Source: Spirulina major PCC 6313 (GTDB lineage: Bacteria > Cyanobacteriota > Cyanobacteriia > Cyanobacteriales > Spirulinaceae). Taken from it: a stretch of 64,000 bases of DNA. The notes under the pieces are model-generated. The model did no database searches. It was not told the DNA's origin and saw nothing but the letters and a program-made list of their open reading frames with translations. Position numbers and translations under genes: made by a program. The DNA lies in contig NZ_KV878783.1 of assembly GCF_001890765.1 (NCBI RefSeq), positions 3,314,771 to 3,378,770 on the forward strand, in the 5' to 3' direction. This document shows, piece after piece, positions 8,478 to 16,182 of the stretch (its first letter is position 1; every line of letters begins with the position of its first letter).

Positions 8478-9977
8478 ATGACTCCTCCGCTACAGACTCT
8501 GAATCTTCCGAGTTTTATTGAATACATTATTATTGACGCGAACTTTAGGCTCACTCACCTTGCATCTCATACCGTGAGCCATTGTCACGCAAACCTCAAC
8601 ATCAACGATGATGTGCGCAATGCTTTTCAAGAACTAGTGGGCATCGAACAGATTACCCAACGTATTTTAGCCAATCAACAACCCGGCTTCACCCTTCAAG
8701 AGGTCATTCACTATTCCTCCCAGCAACCCGATTCCGGCATTTATCTCACCTTGAATCTGCAACGATTAGATGAGCAACATCTAATTATTTTCATCGAAGA
8801 TGTCACGGAAACGGCTCTGTTACGCCAAGCCTTAGTGCAGCGGGTGAATGAAACAGAACTACTGTTAAATGCGCTGCAATTGTCCGAAAATTATAATCGT
8901 CGCATTATTTCATCAATGGGCGATGCACTGTTTACCATCAATGCTTCAGGGGATTTGAAAACCATTAATGCCGCCGCTCTCACCCTCTTCGGCTATGGTG
9001 AAGCAGAGTTAAAAAATCAACCGTTAGCCACCTTATTTCAAAACCAAATCCCCGCCTCAATTTCCCCTGAATCAATCCTCAAAAATCCCACCTTAGAGAA
9101 TTACGAAGTGACGTGCCATACCAAACAGGAAAACAGTATTATTGTGTCGTTCTCCTGTTCATTTGTCCATTCAAAAGAGAATGATTTACCCATTTTTATC
9201 TATATTGGTCGTGACATCACGGCTCGCAAAAAAACAGAGCAAAAAATCAATCAAGCTCTAGCCCAGGAAAAAGAATTAAATGATCTCAAGTCTCGCTTTA
9301 TTGCGATGACATCCCACGAGTTCAAAAATCCCCTATCCAGTATTTTGATGTCGGTGGAATTGCTCGAAGAATTTGCGGATAATTGGACTCTGGAAAAGCG
9401 GATGACGCATCTCAAGCGGATTCGGCAATGTACAACACAGATGAATGATCTGCTCGAAGATATTTTAGTGCTGGGGAAAGCCGATACGGGGAAACTGGAG
9501 TTTCAGCCGCGGCCGTTGGATTTGGGGAATTTTTGTCAGGAGTTGACGGAAGAATTGCAGTTTTTAGCCGGCGATCGCCACGCCATCACCCTCCACCTTC
9601 AATCCCCCCTTGCGCCTACCTATGCCCTGGATGAAAAACTATTGCGCCAGATGTTGGTGAACTTAATTACCAATGCGGTGAAATATTCACCTCAGGGGGG
9701 TGTGGTGGATTTTCGGGTCGCGGTGGAGGGGGAGAGCCTGTGGTTTGGGGTGCAGGATCAAGGGATTGGGATTCCAGAATCGGATCAGCCACGTTTGTTT
9801 GAATGTTTCCACCGATCGCACAATGTTAGGGATATTAAAGGGACGGGGTTGGGCCTTTCAATTGTGAAGCAAGCGGTGGAATTACACGGCGGCACGATCG
9901 CATTTCAAAGTGCGATCGACCAAGGCACGACCTTTGAAGTGCGCTTACCCCTGCATCTAACTCCATGGAACAGTTAA
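8478..9977 (+). CDS. PAS-domain sensor histidine kinase (soluble)
   Basis: A 499-residue kinase without transmembrane helices. The N-terminal ~120 residues look like a divergent PAS-type sensor. A clear PAS domain follows at ~140-250 and ends with IYIGRDITARKKTEQK. The HisKA domain carries the phospho-acceptor His280 in TSHEFKNP, and the HATPase domain has the N box (NLITNAVKYSPQGG), G1 (DQGIGIPES) and G2 (GTGLGLSIVKQAV). No response regulator is adjacent, so its partner is elsewhere. It follows the GTPase by 32 bases and overlaps the next gene by 13 bases, so it is probably in the same operon. Confidence 0.93.
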   Translation: MTPPLQTLNLPSFIEYIIIDANFRLTHLASHTVSHCHANLNINDDVRNAFQELVGIEQITQRILANQQPGFTLQEVIHYSSQQPDSGIYLTLNLQRLDEQHLIIFIEDVTETALLRQALVQRVNETELLLNALQLSENYNRRIISSMGDALFTINASGDLKTINAAALTLFGYGEAELKNQPLATLFQNQIPASISPESILKNPTLENYEVTCHTKQENSIIVSFSCSFVHSKENDLPIFIYIGRDITARKKTEQKINQALAQEKELNDLKSRFIAMTSHEFKNPLSSILMSVELLEEFADNWTLEKRMTHLKRIRQCTTQMNDLLEDILVLGKADTGKLEFQPRPLDLGNFCQELTEELQFLAGDRHAITLHLQSPLAPTYALDEKLLRQMLVNLITNAVKYSPQGGVVDFRVAVEGESLWFGVQDQGIGIPESDQPRLFECFHRSHNVRDIKGTGLGLSIVKQAVELHGGTIAFQSAIDQGTTFEVRLPLHLTPWNS

Positions 9978-10576
9978 TTATTTTCAGTCGCTATCCAGAA
10001 CCCGGACGCACGAAAACCCGCCTCATTTCGCGCCTTGGTGCGGCTGGGGCGGCTGAACTTCAGCGCCGGATGACGGAACACACGCTCCGGCAGGTGCGGG
10101 CTTTGCAGCGGGTGCGATCGGTGGATGGGGTGGTGGCGTTTACGGGGGCAACCACTGACCAGATGCGGGCGTGGTTGGGGGATCATTGGCAGTATTCGCC
10201 CCAAACGGCGGGGGATTTGGGGCAGCGGATGGTGGCGGCGATCGCCCACAGTTGCCAAGCAGGAAGCGATCGCACGGTGATCATCGGTATTGATTGCCCA
10301 GATCTCACCTCGGCAATTTTGACGGCGGCCTTTGAACAGCTTCAGACCCATCCGGTGGTGTTGGGGCCCGCCCAGGATGGGGGCTATTATTTGGTGGGGT
10401 TAACGGAGCCGCTGCCGGCTCTGTTTACGGGGATTGATTGGGGGACGGATCGGGTGTTGGCCCAGTCACAGCAGGCGATCGCTGCCCAGGGAAAAACCTG
10501 CGCCATCCTGCCCACCTTAGCGGATGTGGACTATCCCGAAGACTTACCGATCTGGGAAAAATACGCCCCATCCTAA
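9965..10576 (+). CDS. DUF2064 / TIGR04282-type glycosyltransferase-like protein
   Basis: A 203-residue nucleotide-sugar-transferase-like protein. It matches the TIGR04282 family, annotated as arsenosugar-biosynthesis glycosyltransferase (DUF2064): N-terminal FSRYPEPGRTKTRL, middle VIIGIDCPDLT, and GPAQDGGYYLVGL, where an aspartate-containing motif would bind metal and nucleotide. Length is normal. It overlaps the upstream histidine kinase by 13 bases, implying translational coupling, though the two jobs look unrelated. It converges on bvdR, with only 17 bases between the stops. The exact substrate is not certain from sequence. Confidence 0.85.
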   Translation: MEQLIIFSRYPEPGRTKTRLISRLGAAGAAELQRRMTEHTLRQVRALQRVRSVDGVVAFTGATTDQMRAWLGDHWQYSPQTAGDLGQRMVAAIAHSCQAGSDRTVIIGIDCPDLTSAILTAAFEQLQTHPVVLGPAQDGGYYLVGLTEPLPALFTGIDWGTDRVLAQSQQAIAAQGKTCAILPTLADVDYPEDLPIWEKYAPS

Positions 10577-10593
10577 ACCCGATCTCGCCCCCC

Positions 10594-11583
10594 TTAGACG
10601 GTCTCCACTGCCACCGTTTTCCCTAGACGGGCGGCCTGTTGCGCTGCCGCCGCCACCCGCAGGGCATAGAGGCTTGCACTGGGCTGGACGTAGAGGGGGC
10701 GACCGTCACAGAGGGAGTCCACCACGGCGCGGGTGTCCTGTTGAAATAACCCCCGCCGACTGCCTAAATCAAGGGAGGTCTGGGCCGCGCCCTGAATCAA
10801 GGTGCCGCGATCATGATCGAACAAGAGTGTGCCGCGATCGCCATGGAGTTCAAAGACGCGCATCGGGTAGGTGAACGCATCGCCTTTGCCATAGGTGACG
10901 GTGGCAAGTAAGCCACTGTGAAAGGTTAACTGGGCCATACAAAGACAAGCGGTGTATTCCGAGGGCGAATCGCTAGCCCAATAGCGCGTCTGACAACTGA
11001 CCGTTGCCACCGTGCCAAAGAGATCCGTGAGGCGATGAATCCGCGAGAGGGCAGCCACTAACGGAAACCCAAACTGGTCGTGGTTGTAGCTCCAGCGTCC
11101 GGCGTGGGGCGTTTGGGGGTTGAGGGTGACGTAGCGGGCGTAGTGGGTTGTGCCGAGGGCGGGGCAATGGTCACGCATGGCGAGGTGTAGACCGCCCAAG
11201 AGTTCAATATGTTCGATATGCAGCAGTCGATCCTGTTGGGCGGCGATCGCCAACAACTCCGCCGCCACTGCCGGATGAAAACTCAGGGGATATTCACAGA
11301 CCACATGTTTTCCCGCTGCGAGTGCCCTGCGGGTGATGGTGTCGTGATCTTGATTGCGCGTCGCTACAATGACCACGTGAAGACCGGGATGGGTGATCAG
11401 ATCCTGCCAATCGGTGTAATGGGTGGCTTGGCAGTCTGGATCGATGGCCCGCATCCGTTCGGGGGAGGCGCTGGCGATCGCAGCGAAGGTGGCGCGATCA
11501 TCCGATGCGATCGCCTCAACCCGCCGCTTCGCCACATAGCCCGTCCCCACAATACCCATCAAAATGGGGGGAGTTAGACCCAT
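10594..11583 (-). CDS. bvdR: Biliverdin reductase BvdR (Gfo/Idh/MocA family)
   Basis: A 329-residue NAD(P)H-dependent oxidoreductase. The N-terminal Rossmann fold has GIVGTGYVAKRR. Stretches typical of cyanobacterial BvdR rather than of generic sugar dehydrogenases are LLHIEHIELLGG, FGFPLVAALSRIHRLTDLFGT and GSRRGLFQQDTRAVVDSL, matching what I recall of Synechocystis Slr1784. BvdR reduces biliverdin to bilirubin and is linked to phycobilisome assembly in Synechocystis. The gene stands alone: an unrelated gene converges on its 3' end and more than 800 bases free of convincing genes lie upstream. Assignment rests on remembered sequence similarity and is fairly strong. Confidence 0.88.
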   Translation of the reverse strand: MGLTPPILMGIVGTGYVAKRRVEAIASDDRATFAAIASASPERMRAIDPDCQATHYTDWQDLITHPGLHVVIVATRNQDHDTITRRALAAGKHVVCEYPLSFHPAVAAELLAIAAQQDRLLHIEHIELLGGLHLAMRDHCPALGTTHYARYVTLNPQTPHAGRWSYNHDQFGFPLVAALSRIHRLTDLFGTVATVSCQTRYWASDSPSEYTACLCMAQLTFHSGLLATVTYGKGDAFTYPMRVFELHGDRGTLLFDHDRGTLIQGAAQTSLDLGSRRGLFQQDTRAVVDSLCDGRPLYVQPSASLYALRVAAAAQQAARLGKTVAVETV

Positions 11584-12042
11584 GAGAAATTTAAACTGTC
11601 AATAACAAACATGAGGAATTTAAATTATTCATCACAAAATCAAAGTGATCGTGATTGAGACAGCCATCGCACCAGACCAACCTCCCCAAGACAAAACAGG
11701 ATGGTTTTTTCCGGCCCAACCCTCAGCGTGATTGATTAAAATGCCACGCAAAATCATCAAGATCAAGGCTGAAACGAGCGGATTCAGTGGTGATGCTGTC
11801 CCTGTTGAGCACAGTCCTTTTGCCAACATCGTTCCAACGTTTGCAGTCGATAAATATACAGAAAACGACTGATACCAAAGGCAGTCCGCGCCGAAGAATC
11901 AAACAAGGGTTGATTGAGGTAGTGCCACACAAGGAGGCTAAGTTGCTTGAGCTTAAAGACCATGGTACTAACTGAATTTACATCAGTAGGAATCAGTAAA
12001 GTTAAATAAAGTAGTTCCAATGTTCATCCGGGTGGACGCTGA
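11584..12042. other. Intergenic region upstream of bvdR; no supported gene
   Basis: Just upstream of bvdR an imperfect ~28-base direct repeat (11581-11636, each copy containing AATTTAAA) may lie in its promoter. Three overlapping minus-strand frames of 65-78 codons in 11632-12020 have no recognisable motif, no ribosome binding site and clash with one another. They could be the eroded remains of a gene but I cannot support any of them. Confidence 0.4.
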
Positions 12043-12162
12043 AGATTGGAGCGGAGTCTAGACGAGGACGGGAAGTCCGTCAGCATGACTCCAGTGAGTG
12101 GAGGGGGTCACAGGTCAGAATAGACCCGATTGACTCCAGTAATCTGGCCAGTTTTGATGGCC
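12043..12162 (+). ncRNA. Candidate structured RNA upstream of argJ
   Basis: About 120 bases fold into a closed multi-branch structure by eye. The outer stem is 12043-12051 with 12134-12145 (5 + 4 pairs, 3-base bulge). Inside are arm 12053-12058/12087-12092 capped by the GGAC/GTCC hairpin (12066-12069/12075-12078), and arm 12105-12109/12123-12127. The bases 12089-12092 can instead pair in a competing hairpin, 12089-12093/12099-12103. A 5-bp hairpin (12146-12150/12158-12162) follows directly. Strand is uncertain because stems fold on both; plus is chosen because argJ lies downstream. It matches no family I can name. I compared it with the glutamine riboswitch and RNase P RNA and rejected both. 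Confidence 0.4.
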
Positions 12163-12292
12163 CTTAACTACTAATGTGCCTCAATTATTTCGAGTTTTGC
12201 TCAACTCAATCGTAGAGAATTATGAAGGATCATGGGAAATCCTTGTAATTGTTCTTTGCAAATCGTCGAACGGTGCGAGATTGTCCGAAATG

Positions 12293-12371
12293 CTCAGGGG
12301 CTTCCCCTGAGTTGATCCGTGCGGAATCAGGTCAACCGAGATCATGATTCGGGATCATCCTGACCTATAAT
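12293..12371 (+). promoter_or_regulatory. argJ upstream region: hairpin, inverted repeat and -10 box
   Basis: A perfect 8-bp hairpin with a 3-base loop (12293-12300/12304-12311) is followed by an inverted repeat, AGGTCA at 12329-12334 and TGACCT at 12361-12366. The repeat's right arm abuts TATAAT at 12366-12371, a consensus -10 box with no good -35. A repressor or activator site overlapping the promoter is a reasonable reading. argJ starts 35 bases further on with GAAGGAGA before its ATG. Confidence 0.4.
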
Positions 12372-12406
12372 TTTGTCTTATCTGACATCACTGAAGGAGA
12401 TCACCA

Positions 12407-13675
12407 ATGTCCGATTGGCAACGGGTTGACGGGAGTGTTACCGCCCCACGGGGTTTTCAAGCGGCCGGGATTACCGCTGGCTTAAAGCCGTCGGGTTCAC
12501 CGGATTTATCCCTCATTTATTCGGAAACAGAAGCGATCGCCGCCGGTGTCTTCACCACCTCCACCGTGCGGGCGGCCTGCGTCGATTACTGTCGCCAACG
12601 TCTCCAAGCGAAAGCCAGTGCTCGCGCCATTTTGTGCAATGCGGGTCAAGCCAATGCTGCGACCGGTGAACAAGGCTGGCAAGATGCCCTCGAAACGGCT
12701 CAATTACTCGGTCAGCAGTTGAAAATTTCCCCCGACACCATCCTCCTCGCCTCCACGGGAGTGATCGGTCAACGCATGAAAATGGATGAGTTTCGGGCTG
12801 GGATTCCAACCCTCGTCAATGCCCTCAGTCCAACAGGGGGCGAGGCGGCAGCGGGCGCGATTATCACCACGGATCTCGTCCCCAAATCCATTGCCCTTGA
12901 AACCATGATCGAAGGGCGGCCCGTGCGCATTGGCGGGATCGCCAAGGGGTCTGGAATGATTCATCCCAATATGGCGACGATGCTGTCCTTTGTTACCTGT
13001 GATGCGGCGGTGTCTACGTCCCTGTGGCAAGAGATGCTGCGGCGGGCGGCGGATAAGAGTTTCAATCAAATCACCGTCGATGGGGATACGAGCACCAATG
13101 ACAGTCTGATCGCCTTGGCTAATGGTCAATCGCGGACGACGGCGATCACAGAGCCGGGGCCGGAGGCGGATAAGCTCGAAGCGATGTTAACGGAGGTGTG
13201 CCAATATTTAGCGAAGGCGATCGCCCGCGATGGTGAAGGGGCTACCTGCCTCGTTGAAGTCACCGTCACGGGAGCGCCCAGTGATGCGGCGGCCCGTAAA
13301 GTGGCGAAAACCATCGTCGGCTCATCATTGTTTAAAGCTGCGATTTTCGGGCGTGATCCCAATTGGGGACGGATTGCGGCGGCAGCAGGTCGAGCCGATG
13401 TGCCCTTTGATCAAGACCAGTTGCGGATTACCCTCGGTGATTTTCGGTTGATGGATGCGGGGCAACCGTTGCCGTTCGATCGCGCCGCTGCGAGCCAATA
13501 TATTAAAGACATTGCTGCCCAATCAGGGGGCGAAGTGGCGGGCAAAATCTACCAATCCCTTGATCATCCGTTACTCATTACGGTGGACTTGGGGAGTGGT
13601 TCCGGTGCTGGGGTGGCGTGGGGTTGTGATCTCAGCTATGACTACGTCAAGATCAACGCTGAGTACACCACCTAA
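12407..13675 (+). CDS. argJ: Bifunctional ornithine acetyltransferase / N-acetylglutamate synthase ArgJ
   Basis: A 422-residue enzyme of the cyclic arginine pathway. It moves the acetyl group from N-acetylornithine to glutamate and in the bifunctional form also makes N-acetylglutamate from acetyl-CoA. The ArgJ signature is complete: the autocleavage site in KGSGMIHPNMATMLSF, where Thr191 becomes the N-terminal nucleophile of the beta chain, plus STGVIGQ and the C-terminal GRDPNWGRI segment. The start is supported by GAAGGAGATCACC immediately before the ATG. No other arg gene is adjacent, as is usual in cyanobacteria. Flux through this pathway is under PII and nitrogen control at NAGK, not visible here. 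Confidence 0.97.
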   Translation: MSDWQRVDGSVTAPRGFQAAGITAGLKPSGSPDLSLIYSETEAIAAGVFTTSTVRAACVDYCRQRLQAKASARAILCNAGQANAATGEQGWQDALETAQLLGQQLKISPDTILLASTGVIGQRMKMDEFRAGIPTLVNALSPTGGEAAAGAIITTDLVPKSIALETMIEGRPVRIGGIAKGSGMIHPNMATMLSFVTCDAAVSTSLWQEMLRRAADKSFNQITVDGDTSTNDSLIALANGQSRTTAITEPGPEADKLEAMLTEVCQYLAKAIARDGEGATCLVEVTVTGAPSDAAARKVAKTIVGSSLFKAAIFGRDPNWGRIAAAAGRADVPFDQDQLRITLGDFRLMDAGQPLPFDRAAASQYIKDIAAQSGGEVAGKIYQSLDHPLLITVDLGSGSGAGVAWGCDLSYDYVKINAEYTT

Positions 13676-13798
13676 GCCCGCGCTCTTCGCTGTTGACGCT
13701 TCTACGCTGAACCTGGGGCGATCGCACCCTGATTCGTTCACACCTTGATCTAATGAACCGCCTGCGATCGCCCCTCCCCCGCATCCTTTACGAGCGTG

Positions 13799-14022
13799 AT
13801 GCGTAAAGCCCCCTGAATTTTATTCGGGGGATATAAGCGAATAACCGAATTGATTCGGTGGTGATACAATAAAAGCGTTCGCTAGCGCGAAGTAAAATTC
13901 CGGGGTGAGCACCTTATGGGCAGGGCGTTGTCCATTGGGCGAGGCAAGATAAGACGGGCTACGCCTGCAATTGCTGTCTGAACCCAGAATCCCCCGTCAT
14001 TTATGCGGGGGAGTACGTCAAC
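13799..14022 (+). mobile_element. IS200/IS605-derived short element, likely orphan guide RNA (omega/reRNA) remnant
   Basis: A 224-base element with the end structures of IS200/IS605 elements. The left-end hairpin is CCCCC...GGGGG at 13809-13813/13826-13830; the right-end hairpin is CCCCC...GGGGG at 13991-13995/14007-14011, followed by a TCAA end. In between is a second perfect hairpin (13844-13850/13853-13859) and GC-rich sequence with no coding capacity, so neither TnpA nor TnpB is present. In tnpB-bearing elements the DNA just inside the right end encodes the guide RNA used by TnpB, and the guide is read from the flank beyond the right end. The element ends 13 bases before the creatininase-family gene and supplies most of its leader. 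Confidence 0.65.
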
Positions 14023-14035
14023 CCTCACCCTTCCC

Positions 14036-14848
14036 ATGCTGCACGGCTTCATCCCCCCCCATCGCTTTTTCCCCTATCTCACCTGGACGGAGATCGAAGC
14101 ATTACCGGATAAAGAAAATATCGTGATTGTGCAGCCCGTGGGCGCGATCGAGCAGCACGGGCCCCACTTACCGATCGCGGTGGATTCCGTGATTGCGGCC
14201 GGTGTCCTGGGCCGGGCCCTAGGGGAACTCGATCCAACCATTCCCGCCTATGCCTTGCCGCCCCTGTACTACGGCAAATCTAACGAGCATTGGCATTTTC
14301 CCGGCACAATCACCCTATCCGCCACGACCCTCTTGGCGGTCATTCGTGAAATGGCGGCGAGTCTATACCGGGCTGGGTTTCGGAAATTAGTGCTCTGTAA
14401 TGCCCACGGTGGCCAGCCCCAAGTGATGGAAATTGCGGCGCGGGACTTGCATCAGGAATACGGCGATTTTGCGGTGTTTCCCCTGTTTGTCTGGCGTGTA
14501 CCCCATAATGCCGGGCAATTTTTGAGCGATCGCGAACGCGCCCAGGGTATCCATGCCGGGGATGCTGAAACGAGCATCCTCCTGGCGTTATTACCCGATC
14601 AAGTCCACATGGATCGGGCAGTGTGTGAATATCCCCAGGGTTTACCCGCCGGGGGACTCTTGAGCCTCGAAGGTCAGCTACCCTTTGCTTGGGTGACACA
14701 GGAACTGAGCCGCAGCGGTGTGATTGGGGATGCTACAGCCGCCACTCGTGACAAGGGTGAAGCGATCTTAGCCTCGGTGGCGGCGGGCTGGGTGCAAGTG
14801 CTCACGGAAATTCATCACTTTCAGCAGCCCAAGATCCCACAGCATTAA
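14036..14848 (+). CDS. Creatininase-family amidohydrolase
   Basis: A 270-residue metal-dependent amidohydrolase of the creatininase family (also including MftE and ArfB-type enzymes). Metal ligands are visible in QPVGAIEQHGPHLPIAVD (Glu, His, Asp) and later CNAHGGQPQ, and GDAETS supplies a further acidic ligand. The family covers several small cyclic or formyl amides, and the substrate here cannot be told; true creatinine use is unlikely in a cyanobacterium. I chose the ATG at 14036, since the open frame further upstream runs back into the mobile element's right end. No obvious ribosome binding site precedes it, which may reflect the insertion. Confidence 0.88.
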   Translation: MLHGFIPPHRFFPYLTWTEIEALPDKENIVIVQPVGAIEQHGPHLPIAVDSVIAAGVLGRALGELDPTIPAYALPPLYYGKSNEHWHFPGTITLSATTLLAVIREMAASLYRAGFRKLVLCNAHGGQPQVMEIAARDLHQEYGDFAVFPLFVWRVPHNAGQFLSDRERAQGIHAGDAETSILLALLPDQVHMDRAVCEYPQGLPAGGLLSLEGQLPFAWVTQELSRSGVIGDATAATRDKGEAILASVAAGWVQVLTEIHHFQQPKIPQH

Positions 14849-14988
14849 GGGCCAAGTCCCGGCAGCGACGGGGTGGCGCAGGATTCAAAATCTAGGCTAC
14901 GGGCGCACAAAAGGTTGAGGCAATGAGAATCACGCCGAGGCGATGGAGTTCCGTTGCAGGGCGGGATTGAACGGGGCGATCGCTGCAA

Positions 14989-15180
14989 CTAAGCCGTTTC
15001 TAACCAATCAAACATCCGGTCAATTTGTTCGAGGGTCACCAGCCCATATTGCCAGAGAATCATCGGCAAAACGTTGGGGGTGGGGTCGTGGCGGCGGGTG
15101 GCGATCGCTAAGGATTCAGCAGGAATCGCGAGTTCATCTTGGAGAAATTGAATAAAGCGGTGAGCGAGGAGAGTTTGCAT
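14989..15180 (-). CDS. DUF2949 small protein
   Basis: A 63-residue protein matching the cyanobacterial DUF2949 family: RFIQFLQDELAIPAESL, then LPMILWQYGLVTLEQID and the C-terminal aromatic end FDWLE. No function is known to me for the family. It is all helical, soluble, and has no cysteine or metal motif. Another small minus-strand gene of unrelated sequence lies 67 bases upstream. The start has no strong Shine-Dalgarno. Confidence 0.85.
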   Translation of the reverse strand: MQTLLAHRFIQFLQDELAIPAESLAIATRRHDPTPNVLPMILWQYGLVTLEQIDRMFDWLETA

Positions 15181-15247
15181 TGTTCTAAAACCACAGATTT
15201 AAAAAAAGTTAAAAAGAGAATGAAGCAGAAATGCAGGGGAGAATTCT

Positions 15248-15454
15248 TTAGGATTCGTCGGTGATTTTCACTTTGCCCCGTTGCACTGAACGCAGCAGGC
15301 GATTCACTGCCCGCACTTCCTCATCACTGAGGGCCTCTTCTAAGACAGCGGCCATCAATCCATATTGATCTGTTTTTTGCAATCGTCCTGTCTGACGAGC
15401 GGTAGCAAGCATCTCAGCGACAGAACCCGGAATAAGCTTAACGGCAGGAAGCAT
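15248..15454 (-). CDS. Small conserved cyanobacterial protein (paralogue of 16991-17197)
   Basis: A 68-residue protein with the C-terminal pattern ALSDEEVRAVNRLLRSVQRGKVKI. The same pattern occurs in the small protein at 16991-17197 (SQERQGINQILDHVQTGHITFI): an acidic start, ER/EVR, INxxL, VQxG and a short basic or hydrophobic strand. Both N-terminal halves end in a tyrosine-containing helix. I know such tiny proteins occur widely in cyanobacteria but have no function for them. No signal peptide or membrane segment. A sequence like LMAAVLEEALSDEE is helical and could form a dimer. Confidence 0.72.
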   Translation of the reverse strand: MLPAVKLIPGSVAEMLATARQTGRLQKTDQYGLMAAVLEEALSDEEVRAVNRLLRSVQRGKVKITDES

Positions 15455-15700
15455 GATAAGTCATAGAGCGCGGTGAGGTTATCCTTACTATCCTTGATCT
15501 TTCCCGGTTGGGGGGTGATAGCTCCCCCCCTAAGGATGTGAATTTGATCGGGGTGGGCTGTGACAATGCTCGCGAGGCACGTGTGATGGATTACAAGGAA
15601 ATACTGTGATTAAAATCACCAACTCTTGACACAGCATCGGCGGGAAACATTGACAAAATTAAAGCGTCCATTGTATCAATAGTTTAGACACGTAAAAGAT

Positions 15701-15819
15701 CGTTCATTTCCCCACTGTCGTCTGACGTTACAATCCTGAAACATTCCCATTCCGAGGGGATTCAATAAGGCAGCGCCAGGTGTGGAGAGACGGAAGTAGG
15801 TTTGATGCCGAAGGAACGC
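15701..15819 (+). promoter_or_regulatory. Glutamine riboswitch (glnA RNA) with long P2 extension
   Basis: The conserved glnA-RNA core is present: ACGGAAGTAGG (15790-15800), then a short loop and CCGAAGGAACGC (15808-15819). The 3' GAACG (15814-15818) pairs with CGTTC at 15701-15705 as P1. TTTCCCCAC (15707-15715) pairs with GTGTGGAGA (15780-15788) as P2 with one mismatch. The 64 bases between the P2 arms are a long extension. glnA RNAs bind L-glutamine and in cyanobacteria control genes of nitrogen metabolism, best known for gifB. The downstream gene at 15881 encodes a small membrane protein. Confidence 0.85.
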
Positions 15820-15880
15820 ACCGCATCTTTAAAATTTACGTCTTTAAACAATCTACAGCTTACGAGATTAAAGGACTATG

Positions 15881-16096
15881 ATGCTTGCGCCTCTATTCAT
15901 CAGTTTGTCGGTGGCTTCCGCTGCGTTGCTACTCAAAGTCAAAACCCAAGAAGAGATCGTTCGGGTTGCTGCGGGTGGCGTGGCTATTCTCTGCTTGTTC
16001 CTCAGTTTATATTTTGCACCGTTGTGGATTAAAGCTCTGCTCTTGACCATTCCGCTGTTGGGAGGGCGTTTGAATTTCACGGGCATTGCAGAGTAG
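15881..16096 (+). CDS. Small membrane protein under the glutamine riboswitch
   Basis: A 71-residue protein with two hydrophobic segments (LAPLFISLSVASAALLLKV and VAAGGVAILCLFLSLYFAPLWI) and a third, weaker one near the C-terminus (ALLLTIPLLGG), so an integral membrane protein. Two ATGs occur in tandem at 15878 and 15881; the AAGGA at 15871-15875 fits the second better. The gene begins 62 bases after the glutamine aptamer and ends before an intrinsic terminator, so it forms a single-gene riboswitch unit. That makes a role in nitrogen or glutamine homeostasis likely, but the protein itself matches nothing I can name. Confidence 0.78.
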   Translation: MLAPLFISLSVASAALLLKVKTQEEIVRVAAGGVAILCLFLSLYFAPLWIKALLLTIPLLGGRLNFTGIAE

Positions 16097-16125
16097 CGAT
16101 CGAACGTTTGCCTGCTAAAGAATTG

Positions 16126-16154
16126 AAAGACCCGCTGTGACGGGTCTTTTTTTT
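16126..16154 (+). terminator. Intrinsic terminator of the riboswitch-controlled gene
   Basis: A perfect 9-bp stem (16126-16134/16141-16149) with a 6-base loop and a run of eight T. It also faces the minus-strand gloB gene, whose stop is at 16183. Confidence 0.88.
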
Positions 16155-16182
16155 GCGGGCAGGATAGAGGCGGCCTTGCCAT

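Noticed and set aside
12018-12040. GTTCATCCGGGTGGACGC looked like the start of a second glutamine riboswitch.
   Set aside because: The conserved GGAAGTAGG and GAAGGAACGC parts are missing downstream; only a short stem-loop is shared.
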